Made by a program: the position numbers and the translations under genes. This document shows positions 35,417 through 47,295 of a stretch of DNA of 64,000 nt, one piece after another. Below the pieces are notes generated by a model, which was not told the DNA's origin, did no database searches, and saw only the letters and a list, made by a program, of their open reading frames with translations. Each line of letters opens with the position of its first letter. Within the stretch, counting starts at the first letter, position 1. Source of the DNA: Rhodamnia argentea (Eukaryota; Streptophyta; Magnoliopsida; Myrtales; Myrtaceae); the NCBI RefSeq assembly GCF_020921035.1, contig NC_063155.1:23553294-23617293 (forward strand), written 5' to 3'.

Positions 35417-36950
35417 CCCATGCATATCACATGAAATGTGAATCAGATCACCCGGTCTCCTAGTGATAACATGAAGTATTCGCATTCTCTGATCCTCATC
35501 ACACACTTCCAGCAGCTTCTGGAGTAGGTAATTGCCAAAAGGATCTGTCATCAGCTCGACTATGTGGTCAATGACCTCAAAAAATATCTGCTCAACATCC
35601 TTTCTTGTTCCCTCGGAGAACTTCTTTTGGAGAAAGCGGCAACCATTTTGGTCCTTGGCCATGAGATATATTCTTCCGCGACTTCATCCAGACTGTTACA
35701 CCTCTGCAGCCTCAGATCAGCACTTCTAAGACTGGCTGCATCAGGGGAGGAACCCCATTGGTTCAAACTCTCTGATCGTAAACATCCTGTACTAGGATTG
35801 CACAGGTTGTGCAAGTGTTGACCATTCAAATTAACTCTTCCACTCTGGCTGATGTGGCTTAGTAATTCATTTCCTCGAACAGAGCCAAATTTCAAAGCTC
35901 TTAATGCATTTAGGCCACATGACCTTGTTAGAATCTTTTCAGGCACAACCTGTTGGGAGATTCTTCCAAAGTTTTGCACGGTATGGACATCTCCAGAAGA
36001 AAACTCGACATGTGGTTGCTTACATTGCGAATTTCCACATGAGCGCAAAAATGGTCCCTGCTTAGATTGTTCGAGTAAGTGAGCCACTGGCATCTCATAG
36101 TGGGATTGACTAGCATTTGGATTCACTACCCTAGTGATGAAATAGGCATTATCTTCCAGAGCATGCTGAGAATCAAACTGATGGCTATACAAGTTCTGGA
36201 GATACAGGTGTTGCTGATGCATACTGTGGAAGCGTTCCTCCTCTACATTTCTGCAAGGAAACTGAGACTCGTGGATTTGTCGTGGTGAATAGAAGGAAGG
36301 GAATTGAGATTGCTGATTAGTGAAATAGTGCGGCTTATTAGGAATCATGGGAAACTCTTGGGTCTGGATAGGTACATTTGGTATGAAAGAAACCCCTCCG
36401 CTGATTGGCATGCAGCAGCATAATTTTCGATTGGCTGGTAAGTACCGAATTGTCGCCCACTGTGAACTTCGCCATTAACTTCTACTAAATTTGCATTCTG
36501 TTTGCCAAACTCTGTGCTACGATACTTGTTGGAAACTTGGAACCATGAAAGCCACCATCTTCTGATTGCCATACATTGTTACATAGGGACTCTCCGGCCA
36601 GATCGCGGAACCTTAAGTTGATGGGGTACTGGCTTCCAGAGCAAATGGCATCATTTGGCATGGATAAACAATTAGTCAAAGGATGATTAACAGCTTCCGA
36701 TGTCAGTCCATTGGAAAAGCTGAAGTCTGCAAAAGCAGATATGAAGGATTGGTCATCTGGCAGCTTCCTTCCCTCCATCTGAGCAGTTTTGACAAGTGGC
36801 CGCTGAACTTCATTTTCTCACTTGAAGGCCCTCTGCATGAATTGACAAGCATAGGCAGCGAGCTATCATCCAAGCATGCCCTTTTCAGTATAGATTTCCC
36901 AGCGTGCGAATCCCCAGAGGTAGCGTTAGGAATCTCACCTAGAAGCTTCT
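32782..36950 (-). pseudogene. Pumilio-family (PUF) RNA-binding gene, disrupted (copy 1)
   Basis: On the minus strand, exons at 35418-36950 (N-terminal region plus PUF repeats 1-3), 35083-35245, 34123-34286, 33726-33984 and 32782-32873 splice in phase and encode all eight PUF repeats. Recognition triplets in repeats 1-8 read CRxxQ, NYxxQ, TRxxQ, NHxxQ, CCxxQ, NYxxQ, SNxxE and NFxxQ, the canonical code for a UGUA-type 3'-UTR element. PUF proteins repress or destabilise target mRNAs in the cytoplasm. The copy is broken. Frame shifts occur near 36825, 36545, 36410 and 35680, and a 25-base deletion in the last exon (at 32853) removes AVRPHV and shifts the frame. A Gypsy LTR at 36952 cuts off the 5' end. 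The repeat arrangement resembles plant PUM12-type proteins; that subgroup is tentative. Confidence 0.85.
35361..35417. repeat. (GA)n microsatellite next to a splice donor
   Basis: Roughly 28 GA dinucleotides with one interruption. On the minus strand they form a (TC)n run starting immediately after the Pumilio donor GT at 35416-35417. Confidence 0.9.
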
Positions 36951-36951
36951 C

Positions 36952-38816
36952 TATCACGCTCCGACTCTCGAGCTCGCGACATCCTTACCTTACTCACCTC
37001 AGGTCATGAATGATAACGTCCGGGTAAGCTATCGACCTATGAATTTACGGCGCATGCGGAACGTGCAATTCTCCCGGACAATAAAAAATAACGGTACAGT
37101 AGAAAAATCAATACCGTCAATTCACAAACACAATTTCTTTAAACAACCAGAGTATATGAATCTTAACCCTACCGAGCTACAGTAAATATATATAATCCCA
37201 TACTTCGGGACGGCTCACTAGGACCTCAAAAAGATACAAGGTCGGGTAAGGTTAATCTCTCATCTACTCCCACAAATCCTACCACAAACCACGGCCTCCA
37301 TCACTGTCTGAAAATTGTTAACCATGACGGGGTGAGAAATTAATCTCAGTGAGCCAACGCCTAAGCCCGGTTAGGATGTTGATTCGCTCAAACATCCTAA
37401 AAATTAATCACATCACCAAAGAGCAGATATTTCAACTACATGCAAGCTTACCCTCCAGGCCACACATAATGCAATGCGGACTCGACTTAACAGTCAACCA
37501 ACAAAACCAATTCAACCCACTGCAAAGCATCATATCACTTGCATGCACAGGACACCACACGTAATCTATTTATTAACAGATGAGGCCACATGGCCCGACA
37601 CACTAGACGGTTGGTGCTTAGCACATTAGACAGTTAGTGCTCTTTCGGCAGGACCAGGCATCGTCCCTTACTTCCGGCGACAGCTTCTGATAGTCCATGT
37701 GACTCCGCTCGACCAGCCGGAAGACAATGATTGTCGACACGGCACGACACTAACAGGAATCCTTAAAAGGCTTCTGCCCATCACAAGCTGCGACCGGTAA
37801 ACTTCGGGCTTCCAACTTGGTCCGAGATGGCTCGAAAGACTTGGCGATAACTCGAGACAGCGGCACGAGGCTCGGGGGTGGCGGCCGGAGCTGGTCAGAA
37901 TAGTGGCGGCCGGCGGTGAACAGTGCTCGGCCAGAACAGGGCAGCAGCAAGAGCAGGTGAAACGGGGCTATTTTGTGGGGTTTCGGGGCATCCAAAGGCT
38001 GGAGGAAAGATGGGGCCATGGTTGGGGGTCTTCGAGGTTCCCGTAGGTAGCGGCGACGGCGCCGGTGGATGGCCGGAGGCAGCCAAATTGCGGCTATGTA
38101 GAACCGGCGCCCAAAACAGGGCAATGGTTTTAGAACAGGGGAGGTTGGCCGGGGGTGATACGAGGCTCTCCGGGGGGCGGCCGGCTTCCAGCGGCTCCAG
38201 GGGACGATGAGAGATGGAGGGCGACAGCTCGAGGTGGTCGGCGACCAGAAGAGGCGGCCGGAACAGTCGCTGCCAGAGGCGACAGAGGACAGGGCTCAGA
38301 ACAGGGCAGGCCAGTGTCGGGGGCTGCTAGGGGCTGTCCGACGGGTTTCAGGCGGCATGCGACGGTCATGGCGGTGGCTGAGGGTCAAAGGGTGAGGGAG
38401 TGATGGCTGGCGGTGGCTGGAACTAGGCTGGAGCAACTGGAATAGTCGCGGTGGCTGGTCGACGCAAAACAGGGGACGCGCGTCGACGGGGCTGTTGCAC
38501 GGCCTTCCGGCGTCGGGCGGCGGGCGGAGCGACGGCGTAGTGGTGACAGAGGCACGGAGGAGGCCTGTGGTGGTGGTCGGAGGTGGTGGTGTCGCTAAAA
38601 AAACGCTAAGGAAGGAGGAGGAAGCTTCGGTGTGCAGGGGGGAGGGCTGGTCGCACAGTGAATAGGGGAGGGGGAAGACCAATGGGAGAGAGAGAAGAGG
38701 GAGGAGAGAGAGAGAGAAAAGTCACGTGAGTTGGGGGGAAAAAGACCAGATTTGACTAGTAGTGGGGCCCACGGGTCTCCTCCAATTAATGGTTTTCGTC
38801 CTACATGCATAATATC
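36952..38816 (-). repeat. Gypsy LTR, left part (3' LTR of minus-strand element)
   Basis: Homologous to the solo LTR at 29283-32191, starting with TATCACG (one change from TGTCACG). It abuts Pumilio coding sequence at 36951. It is interrupted at 38817 by another LTR element and resumes at 41823. Confidence 0.8.
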
Positions 38817-41800
38817 TGTGACGTCCTGGAATTTCGATGTCCATAGGAAAAATGATAAATTCCAGCGTGGAAAGTGAAATTTGATCTCGAGGTTTTAGAA
38901 GTCGACGATTGGTTGTTCGAGATGTTGTCGAGAAAAAGCCAAGTTTGAATCGTCAAACTTTGACTTGTTTTACCGAGAATAGTCGGACGAAAAATTTAAT
39001 TTTGTCCGAACCATAAATGCGAAATCTCAATTACGCCCTCGGTTGATTGAGCTAAATGACCATCCGATGTCCATTTATTAACTTACTATTTTGCCTCTAG
39101 GATTTAAGCACATAAAACAAAATTTGTTACGAGGAGTTGGTTTTATTTTGTGGGCCTCCATTCTCCTTTTATTCGGTTGAATCCCTCCTCCACGTTTTCT
39201 TTTGTGGCCGCCCAACATCACAACCTCCCATGCTGACTTCACTTCTGCCCATGTCAGCATCTAAACCCTTCCCCAAGTTGTTTTTCTTTGACTTTTCCAC
39301 CCTCATTTTTCTTATCTTGGCTGATGACCCTACTTGCTCCCCACGTTCTCTCTCTCTTCCCTTTCTTTTCTTTTTCTTCTTTCTCTCCTTTATCTCTTCT
39401 CTCTCCCTCTCTTTGTCAGATCTCCCCCTCCCTCCCCCCACTACAACGACGCGACCCCACCTCTCTCTCTCTCTCCTCCTCTTTCGTTCTTCTTCTTCTT
39501 CTTCTTCAATTTCCTTCTTCGTTCTTCTTTTGTTTCCACAGAGCCGAGCGATACCCAGCCACTGTTACGTGCACCACCACGACCAGCTCGCTCGTCGCTA
39601 GCCACTTCATCCCGACACCATCTCGCCCTTCGCGGTTAGCCACGACCCGAGCCTCGACGTTTCCATCTTCGCCTCTGTTACTCGACCGCCGCTGTACAGC
39701 CGCACCCGCGACCCATAGTCGTGTCGTCAGTCGAGTCGGACTCGCGAGCCTGCAACCGAGCCTCCTCTTTTCACCGTGAATCCCGTCCCTCCTTCGCCCG
39801 AGCCTAGTTACAAGCCGCGAGCCAGCCCCCTCGCCGGTCGCCGAACTTCAACCATTGCTTGCACCGACGCGAGCTCGAACCGCTAGCCCCGACTCGCGAC
39901 CTCACCCTCTCGGGCCGTCGCCTCAAGCCTTCGTACCCCCACCCGACACTCACAGCCACCAGTCGTCGCCAAGCCGTTGTTGCCCTTATTTGTCGAGAAC
40001 CCGCGCCACCCGAGCCACCATCGAGCTCACCTCTCTCGGCTGTGCCTTGTTCTGACCCTAGGAAGTGTGCCTGTGAGCCTGGGCCGTGGCCGAGAAATTG
40101 GGCAGAGTGGCCGAGCCCGTGTGCCTAGTGGCCGAGGCCGTGTGCCGAGATCGTGGGCCAAGTGGCCGAGAAATTGAGCCCACGTGACCGAGTTTCTGAG
40201 CCCGTGATCCGACCATGTCCAAGTTCGTGCCCGAGGATTTTCAAGGATCGTTGTAGTACTCGCCTCGTCCCGTGGAATAGTTGTGAGTTAACTCCTAAAC
40301 TCTGAATAGGGTGTTAACTGCGTTTAAGGATTAGCTTAATTACTGTTAATTGTTAATTGGAATGATTGACTGGTGCCGGATATATTTGTTTAAATCGCGA
40401 TCGAATTAATTATCTAAAATCGAGCTTGTTGTATATTTTGACATTATCAATTGGAATATGGATTAATTAATCAAGTCAGATTAATTAAATATAGTCTGGT
40501 TAATTAATTGTTGTTACTTAATCATTACTGCACGATTATTATTATTATTGGGTGATTACTTTATTATTATTATTATTGAGTGACTGTATATTGGCTATTG
40601 CTTGTCGGGACTGATGTTATTGATCACCTCATTTATAAATGTAAAATCTTGTGGATGACAAGTATATTTGTGTGACCACGTGTGGACTGAATTTTGAGCA
40701 TAAAAATAGTCTTGAGCCAAGTTTTGAGCACGATCGCTTGTGTATGTGCATTGGATTAAATGCGAAGATATAAATTGGTTTGATTGTTTGGCGTGCTTGT
40801 GTGGTCACATGAGGGTTAACCTGATAAGCTCGTGCCGTGACGATCGGAATCACACGACTTATTAGATGCACGACAGTTCGTGACGTCGGACCGATCGGAT
40901 GCCGGTCGCAGCTTGTGACGGACCGACGCTCCTTACGGGAATGCTCGTTAGCCGTGCCGTGACGACCGGAATCACACGGCTTAACGGTCGCCGTCGCCGA
41001 AGGAATGAGACGATGCCTGGTTATGCCAGTAGAGCACCAACCGACTAGTGTGCTAGGCACCAATCGACTAGTGTGCCGGGCACCAACCGACTAGTGTGCC
41101 GGGCCTAATGGCCTCTAATAATTGGAACACGTGTGGTGCATTGCGTATGCGAGTTGGGATGAGTGTTCTAATTAATTGCCTTGATTGTATATAAACGATT
41201 GCATATATACATATGAACTGCTCGTCGTGTGGATCAAGGCAGGGTAAGTTTGCATGTGATTAAGGATTCACCGTGATATTGTACTTGGCCATGTGGTAGT
41301 TATAGCGTGGTGTGAGTTGCACGCTATTGATCCGTTATCGATATTATCCTGCCTGTTTAGGATGCCTTGAGCGAGTCAATGTCCTACTCGGACTTAGGCG
41401 TTGACTCACGGAGATTTTATATCTCACCCGTTGTTGTTAACCATTTTTCGGGTCTTAGCCGTGGGAAGCTAGAAGTGAGCGTGACTTCTTTTTGAGTAGT
41501 TTGGAGTAGTTTTAACCCCCCAACCCCGAACCGATATTTTTTAGGATCAGAGAGAGTGGCCCTAAGGTAGGGCTTGTATGTATTTTACCGGGGTTAACAA
41601 GATAATTAAATAAAAGTGATCTTTGGTTGATGTTGATTGATTTGACTTCCTACTTTTCTATCTCGTAAATTTTATATTTGTTTGGGGAAAATTACATGTT
41701 CCGCATGCGTTAATAAAAGATAAAAATAATGGGTCGATGACGTGTCCGGGACGTCGTCCTTTTTGACCTGAGGCGTTTTGGTAGGGTTGTTGCGGGCCCG

Positions 41801-41817
41801 GGGATCGGGGCGTGACA
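38817..41817 (+). mobile_element. Nested solo LTR, 3,001 bp
   Basis: The ends are TGTGACGTCC...GGGGCGTGACA, flanked by a perfect 5-bp duplication ATATC (38812-38816 and 41818-41822). It was inserted into the older Gypsy LTR. It contains a long pyrimidine-rich part (39290-39600) and an ATT-rich microsatellite (about 40538-40577). A short tandem array based on 'caccaaccgactagtgtgc' sits at about 41030-41105. Parts of 40,800-41,450 are the reverse complement of parts of the older LTR family, so the two families are related but inserted in opposite orientation. No coding sequence is recognised. Confidence 0.88.
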
Positions 41818-41822
41818 ATATC

Positions 41823-42130
41823 CATGGGCAAAACGGTCTTTTGATAAATCGGGACCGATTGGATTTTTAGCTCAACCGATTGGGAATGAAATTTGGATTT
41901 TTACGGGTTAGGCTCGGTTCGGAAAAAGTTTAGGTGCAAGGATTAGAAATCCTAAGTCGCGGCAATTGAGATTTTGAGACCCAATCGAAATCGAACGACA
42001 TTTCGGGAGTCGTCCAAAATTCGTTACTTACATCCTTTTGATCCGAAATTTTATACCAACTGGAATTCAATAATAATCATTTTTATTGAACTCGGTCTCT
42101 TAACAAACTACGAATTTTTAGGGCATCACA
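41823..42130 (-). repeat. Gypsy LTR, right part
   Basis: Continuation of the LTR interrupted at 38817, ending GGGCATCACA at 42130 (compare GGGCGTCACA in the intact solo LTR). Confidence 0.8.
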
Positions 42131-43440
42131 ACTCTTTCCACCTTAGGAAATTTCGTCCTCGAAATTAAGTCTTTACACAACCTTGAAAAGATAAGGATAC
42201 TGCCGTCTCGGAACATCTCCACCTCTTGCCGTATACCACTCACTTCATTTTAATCCATATCTCAACTTAGCACACAATTGCCGCGATGCGACCATCAATA
42301 CACGTGCCAAATTCAAGCCTACGATTCTCAATTACCCACTTGTCACAATTCCATACCAACCATTTGTCTAGATAAGTTAAACTTTCCAACTCCAAGAATT
42401 CAACCTAAGTTGCCACCCTCTAAACTTGCTGTCCAGCCCAACTGTTGATTGCCATATAGAAATCAGCTATGCCTATCTATCGATCGATCATCCCTTAATT
42501 GGTAAACAGATAGAAGTTGTTACTATTACTATTTTTTTTTCTACCGGATGCAATTACATTCTACGACATATCACCTCGTGTCCGATTAATCCTTCTAGAT
42601 TGGCCATCCACCTGCGGATGGTAGATCGTACCAAACCGCAGCTTCGTTTCCAATGCAGCCTACAGACTCTTCCAAAAAAATGGTAGTGAACTTGGGATCG
42701 CGATTTGAAGTGATCAACACTAGCACTCCATAAGGATGTGCTATCTGTAGTGTATATAGCTCAACATATCTGTCCAAAATAAAACCTTTTCGCGCTACTA
42801 TAAAATGAGCAGACTTCGTCAATTTATCCATTACAACCTAGATCGAATAATTTCCCTTTAACTTCTTGGCAAGCCCATGACAATTCCATTATAATACACT
42901 CCCAACTTCACTCTAAGATTCCCAATGGCTGCAGCAGTCCGCCAGACTTACAATGCTGCACTTTAACTTACCAGCATGTCTAACGCTTCATTATGTTTTT
43001 GGCTATGTCAGCCATCAAATCAATCCACTAAAAGTATTGCCACAGATTTTTATCTTTCTTCGTACTAATAGGACTAATACTATAGCTACTACGATGGGTT
43101 TCCGACAAGGTTTCTGCCTTAACCAAAGCAAGACCCTCATGGTCATTAACTCAAGAATTTACGTGGCCTTACTACGCTTTTGTTGCGTACCCCGATCACA
43201 CGCCTTCCTTAATTGCCACATCTCACGATTTTAACCTTATTCTAGGTTATCACCATTCTTAATAACTCATACATTTATCTAGTACACCCCATTGTGTCCT
43301 CTACTCTTAGCTTGCTATCACGAAATTTTCATCGTTCGTTCCCATAGTCTTCCTTCCACATATTTGCCTAAAGTTCCATTGGTTACAGTCCTTAAACAAA
43401 ATCCATTCCATCACAACATTATTGGGGGTTAACTAGCTCA
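42131..43440 (-). pseudogene. Gypsy pol remnant (integrase) with polypurine tract
   Basis: Directly next to the LTR end, the minus strand shows the typical 3' end of a Gypsy element: 'ttcgaggacgaaatttcc' followed by the purine-rich AAGGTGGAAAGAGT. Further right, 42595-42831 encodes an integrase segment (MDKLTKSAHFI, then SNRDPKFTT, where the catalytic Asp region normally reads SDRDPRF). 42840-42950 holds the integrase N-terminal region with GGLLQPL and frameshifts. The remainder is eroded, and neither the 5' LTR nor reverse transcriptase is seen. The limit at 43440 is approximate. Confidence 0.75.
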
Positions 43441-43630
43441 TATGGATCTCAAACCATTCCTAGGCTACTCTAGTCACATAGCACGGGGTTCTCTCTCCGA
43501 TTCACATTCGGAGGTACAATCGACCTTTACCAATACCACCAAGCATAAAAGTATTACTTATTTGAGACATCTTGATCAATTCACAATCTTTCGTCCATTA
43601 TTAAAAAAAAATCCAATCTTGGACTTCTTT

Positions 43631-44226
43631 TGTTGACTGACTTCTAAAAGGATTTGGTGGATGGAGTTTTTCTTTTTTCTTTCATGCTGATGCCGTCGAA
43701 GGAGTCCGACAACTATATATTGTGCACGAGTCAGAGAGGCTTAGACAACCAAGTCTTGAAGCGCCACTTTCATCGTGAGTGCTTGATATCCCAAGAAGTG
43801 CAGAGAATTCTTCGAGAATTGTGGGCCATAATTGATGTGAAGACATCTTTGAAGCATCATTTGTTGAGTGCTTGCTCGTGGGGTTTTATTCGCAGAATTA
43901 CATCAAGAATTCAAGTGTTGAAGCCGATTAAATCTTGATGTTAGATTTGTGTTAATTCCTTACAAGATTGAGAGATTCTTTCGCTAGGAATTGGGGGCTA
44001 AACACTGTATGCATTCTTGAATATAATTGGGACCGAGAAACACCGTGAGTGTTTGAGTGACTCAAGTGTGGTTTTGTAATCTCCGTGTATCGCTCATTCT
44101 ATAGTGGAATTCGTTGCTGCTCTCCCCGTGGACGTAGGTCTCTACGACCGAACCACGTACATCTGGTGTCCGATTTATTTTCTTATTCTGTCTATTTTAT
44201 CGTTCGATCGCTTGTTTCGCGCAACA
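43631..44226 (+). repeat. Copia LTR remnant
   Basis: About 596 bp with TGTTGA...GCAACA ends. It has the Copia 5'-LTR signature 'gtggacgtaggtctctacga' followed by 'ccgaaccacgtacatctg'. No matching target-site duplication or internal region was found, so it is a solo or truncated LTR. Confidence 0.65.
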
Positions 44227-44689
44227 GCAACTATCTCACTATTTAAATCCTGACCGACACAAAATATATTTCTCAAATGAGGGGACAGTTCCACTTGGCC
44301 CCTTGAATTTCGCCACTACCTGGTGAATTCAACTTTTGCAAGAGTGCTCATCCAGAATTATTAGCTGTCGGATTAGAAAGGGAAACGTACGAGCCATTAG
44401 ATCATATTTTAAAGCAGCACAATTAGGTTTGTCATATTATATATTGGTCGACAGGGAGCTTGCACGAGTAGCGATCATTCACGAACCCGCACGAGTAGCG
44501 ATCATTCACGAACCCGCTGTGGGGAAATTTGTAGGCTAACCATCTCTCCGCCGTCGCCGGCTGAAGATCTGATCAAGAAAAGTGCCACGGAAAGGACCGG
44601 TTTATTACATATGCAAAGAGAACGCGATGCTGATAGGTGAATTGGACATGAAAATGAACATGAACATTAGTTAACCACTCCTTCTAATG

Positions 44690-45130
44690 TACCTGATATC
44701 CTCCCACCAGATGAAGCACAATGCAAGCGTTGGCATGGTCAGCGAGCGAGTATGGCTCGTAGAACCCAAATCCAGTTAACAGATTGCCTGGGGTGCTGTC
44801 CCCGAAGTAGAAGACGGTGGTCACGACAATCGCATACATCGAGGCCTTCTTCATCGTCTCATTTTCCAGGGGAGGGGACTTCAAGGTGTCCTTCAATACG
44901 AACCATCACACATACCGCTTCAATCATTAAGCTCCCTTCTTAAAACAAAACTCAATCCTGTGCGCTAGAAAGATAAAGTCGTACCTGTATCTCCTAGACG
45001 ATAGTAGAATAAGGGTACGCAAAGGCGATGTCTCCGAGTGCTTCAAAGGCTAATAATGACTCGTCGACGATGCTCGAAGCTGAGACTCCTGTGATCGTTC
45101 CCTTGATTGTTTCATTTTCTGCAGCCGTGG
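44690..45130 (-). pseudogene. Amino acid permease (AAP-type) pseudogene fragment
   Basis: The minus strand encodes ENETIKGTITGV, then FEALGDIAFAYPYSTIV followed by TAG (44997-44999) where AAP proteins have Leu, then EIQ and a splice donor. After a short intron comes DTLKSPPLENETMKKAS, then TTVFYFGDSTPGNLLTGFGFY up to HLVGGYQV. Between TTVFY and FGD the conserved segment that normally contains the CGCxGYAAFGD region is deleted. Only two central transmembrane sections of a protein with about 10-11 are left, so it is a non-functional fragment of an amino acid/proton symporter gene. No counterpart is seen elsewhere in the window. Confidence 0.8.
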
Positions 45131-45894
45131 AAGCAAGTTAGCAATTGGGAATCGCAATCAAACGGTTGATGTACGGTAATTGAATTTCGTAAATTGCAAA
45201 CTTCGAGCAATACGTATAACACGAGGCTGCTATTTTGACCAGCACTTGGAATTCAAGTATGATTTCAAGTATAATACCAGTGCATGCAGTGCCAGTAGCT
45301 AGTTTGTTCCGGTATTCGCATTCGCGAAAATGGTTTTGGACATGGTCATTCAGTCACAGCTTTAATACACAGAATGCAGGGGAAGCTTGTTCAGGAATTA
45401 CTCATGGACATATTAACTCTCTTAAATACTCTTTTGCAGTTAATTACCGAACTTCAAGTAGTTCAATTTTATGGTAAATATGGCGTAGTGATCCAAATTA
45501 ACCAACATATATGACAAACCTAAATTGAAAAGGTTTGCCTTTTCTCAGATTATGAAAAATAAGCTTGCCTAGCCATCAGTGGGTGAAAATATATATTAAA
45601 AGGAAAGGACACACATTTTTTTCTTTTTCGAGAATTTTTCGTAATGATAATAATATCTTTCTACTGCTAGTTTTTTGGTGGGTGGAGTGTTGTTTTTTTC
45701 GTTTATATTTAGAACTTTTTTAGCAAATCGGAAAAAAAAATAAACATTAAATAAGAAACATATGCACATCAAGGGATTAATCTGGGTAGCCTCATTTTCA
45801 GGAAAGGTAACCTCGACGTTCGGGGCTGTCCTAATGCACAAATGTACATAAATTATCGAAGGGAAGCCAACAAGGCCGAATTTCTGTCAAATAA
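45131..45894. other. No gene seen
   Basis: AT-rich intergenic sequence. Short open frames (45235-45477, 45596-45841) show no recognisable domains. Confidence 0.5.
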
Positions 45895-46200
45895 CCCAAC
45901 CAAATGCATAAGCATGTCGCCGGGTGGCTAGAGGAAAAAGGAAGGAAAAAAAAAGAAAAAGAAAGAAAAGGAAAAACATAAATCAAAAATAAAAAAACCA
46001 AAAAAATATTAAAATACTATTCAAAATTGGCCACGTCAACGACGGCAGAACCACGTCGCCGATTTCTGATCAAAATTGGCCGAAAAAACCGAATTGACAC
46101 AAATATAAAATGTTTATGATTAAATTGGCAAAAAAAAAATTAGAATTGAATTGGCATAATTGTAATAAGTTTAGGACTCTTTTTTTTTTTTGTAATTTTC
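45895..46200. mobile_element. Partial GC-core MITE (family 1)
   Basis: The right arm ('aattggcataattgtaataagtttaggact') and part of the A-rich inner region are present; the GC-rich core and left arm are missing. Confidence 0.5.
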
Positions 46201-47295
46201 TCAGTAACATTCAATAAAACAAAGCAATAAATAAATTGGTGGATATAGGACTAACCCCAATACCAAGCAAAACATGATTTCACTATAATTGTTATTTTAA
46301 TATCTGCGAGATGTTAATTTAAAGAATCCATGCGATGCATGAGACGCAATTCTATTCTAAGTTATGACTATATGACCTAATTTAACTAATGATATGTGAC
46401 ATTAACTATCTCTATGACGTAATTCTAATTACAAGTAAAAAAAAATATGAACTATTCTAACGTCACATGTAACTCAAGTTGTATGATTCTAATCATAACC
46501 ACTAAATGAACTCAAGTTGTATGATTCTAACCATGCAACTACTAAATGACATCAAAATATGATGACACCGCACCTAATAAACTAAACATTAGATCGAGAG
46601 ATTCCATACGGTCTTAAGCAAGCATCTCCTGAATGATCACCATAAAGGGCTAGGAAAGAAAGATACTTGAAAAAGCAATCTCGTCGCTTCGGTGCCCTGA
46701 GGTGAGCTAAGCTAGGTGTGGGGTGGAAGGCCTTACTAAGAGGGTTCCGTGTCGTGCATTGTCATACAACATGGTGACATTACAATGATGTAGCAATGAT
46801 GCAACTTATTCTATTGAGCTATACATGTTTTTGTGATTTTCTTTCAATGTTAAAATAGGAAAAAAAAATACTTAAAATTCTTGACTTCTTTAAACCGCCA
46901 AAGAAGAGTGTGGTGTGTTCTCCGTGTGACGCCTAGGAAAAGGCAGTTTGAATGCAATTCTCTCTCCTTTGGTATTTGTGTGCTCTGAATCCATAGTTAT
47001 GAAAAGTTCCTATACCTTTTGGTTCCGACAATGTCCTCATCATATTTCTCCTGAACCAGAACATCAAGAAGAATCTTCCTCCTGAATGCTACATGATCGA
47101 AGAGTCCTTCTTTGATCTCCGATGCTTCCAGGAATGGAGAATTACTCTCTTTCTTGTTTCATCATTTTTTGGCTTTTCTGCAGTTCTCGTGCTTGTCCGA
47201 GCGTTCGGGTGGTTCACCCCCACTAACTATATCCAGGTGGGGTAAGTTCGCATATAAAAGAAGGACAAGGGAAAAGGAACCAAAAAGTCAATAAA
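46201..47295. other. No gene seen; minor tandem repeat
   Basis: AT-rich. A tandem pair of about 50 bp around 'ctcaagttgtatgattctaa' lies at about 46471-46555. No coding region is recognised. Confidence 0.5.

Larger units (their letters stand above)
15540..36950. repeat. Segmental duplication, copy 1
   Basis: From about 15,540 the sequence is collinear with copy 2, which starts near 47,510. The order in both is MAPKKK fragment, foldback MITE, P450, MITE, P450, 3' flank, Pumilio gene on the minus strand. Copy 1 additionally holds the inverted P450 arm (25,746-26,740) and a 2.9-kb solo LTR (29,283-32,191). Copy 2 additionally holds about 2.7 kb at 52,420-55,190. The right limit of shared sequence is not visible because copy 2 leaves the window; matching continues to about 34,930. 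Confidence 0.85.

Noticed and set aside
39137..40177. Ser/Phe/Leu-rich open frames up to 163 codons
   Set aside because: They come from a pyrimidine-rich CT tract within the nested LTR.
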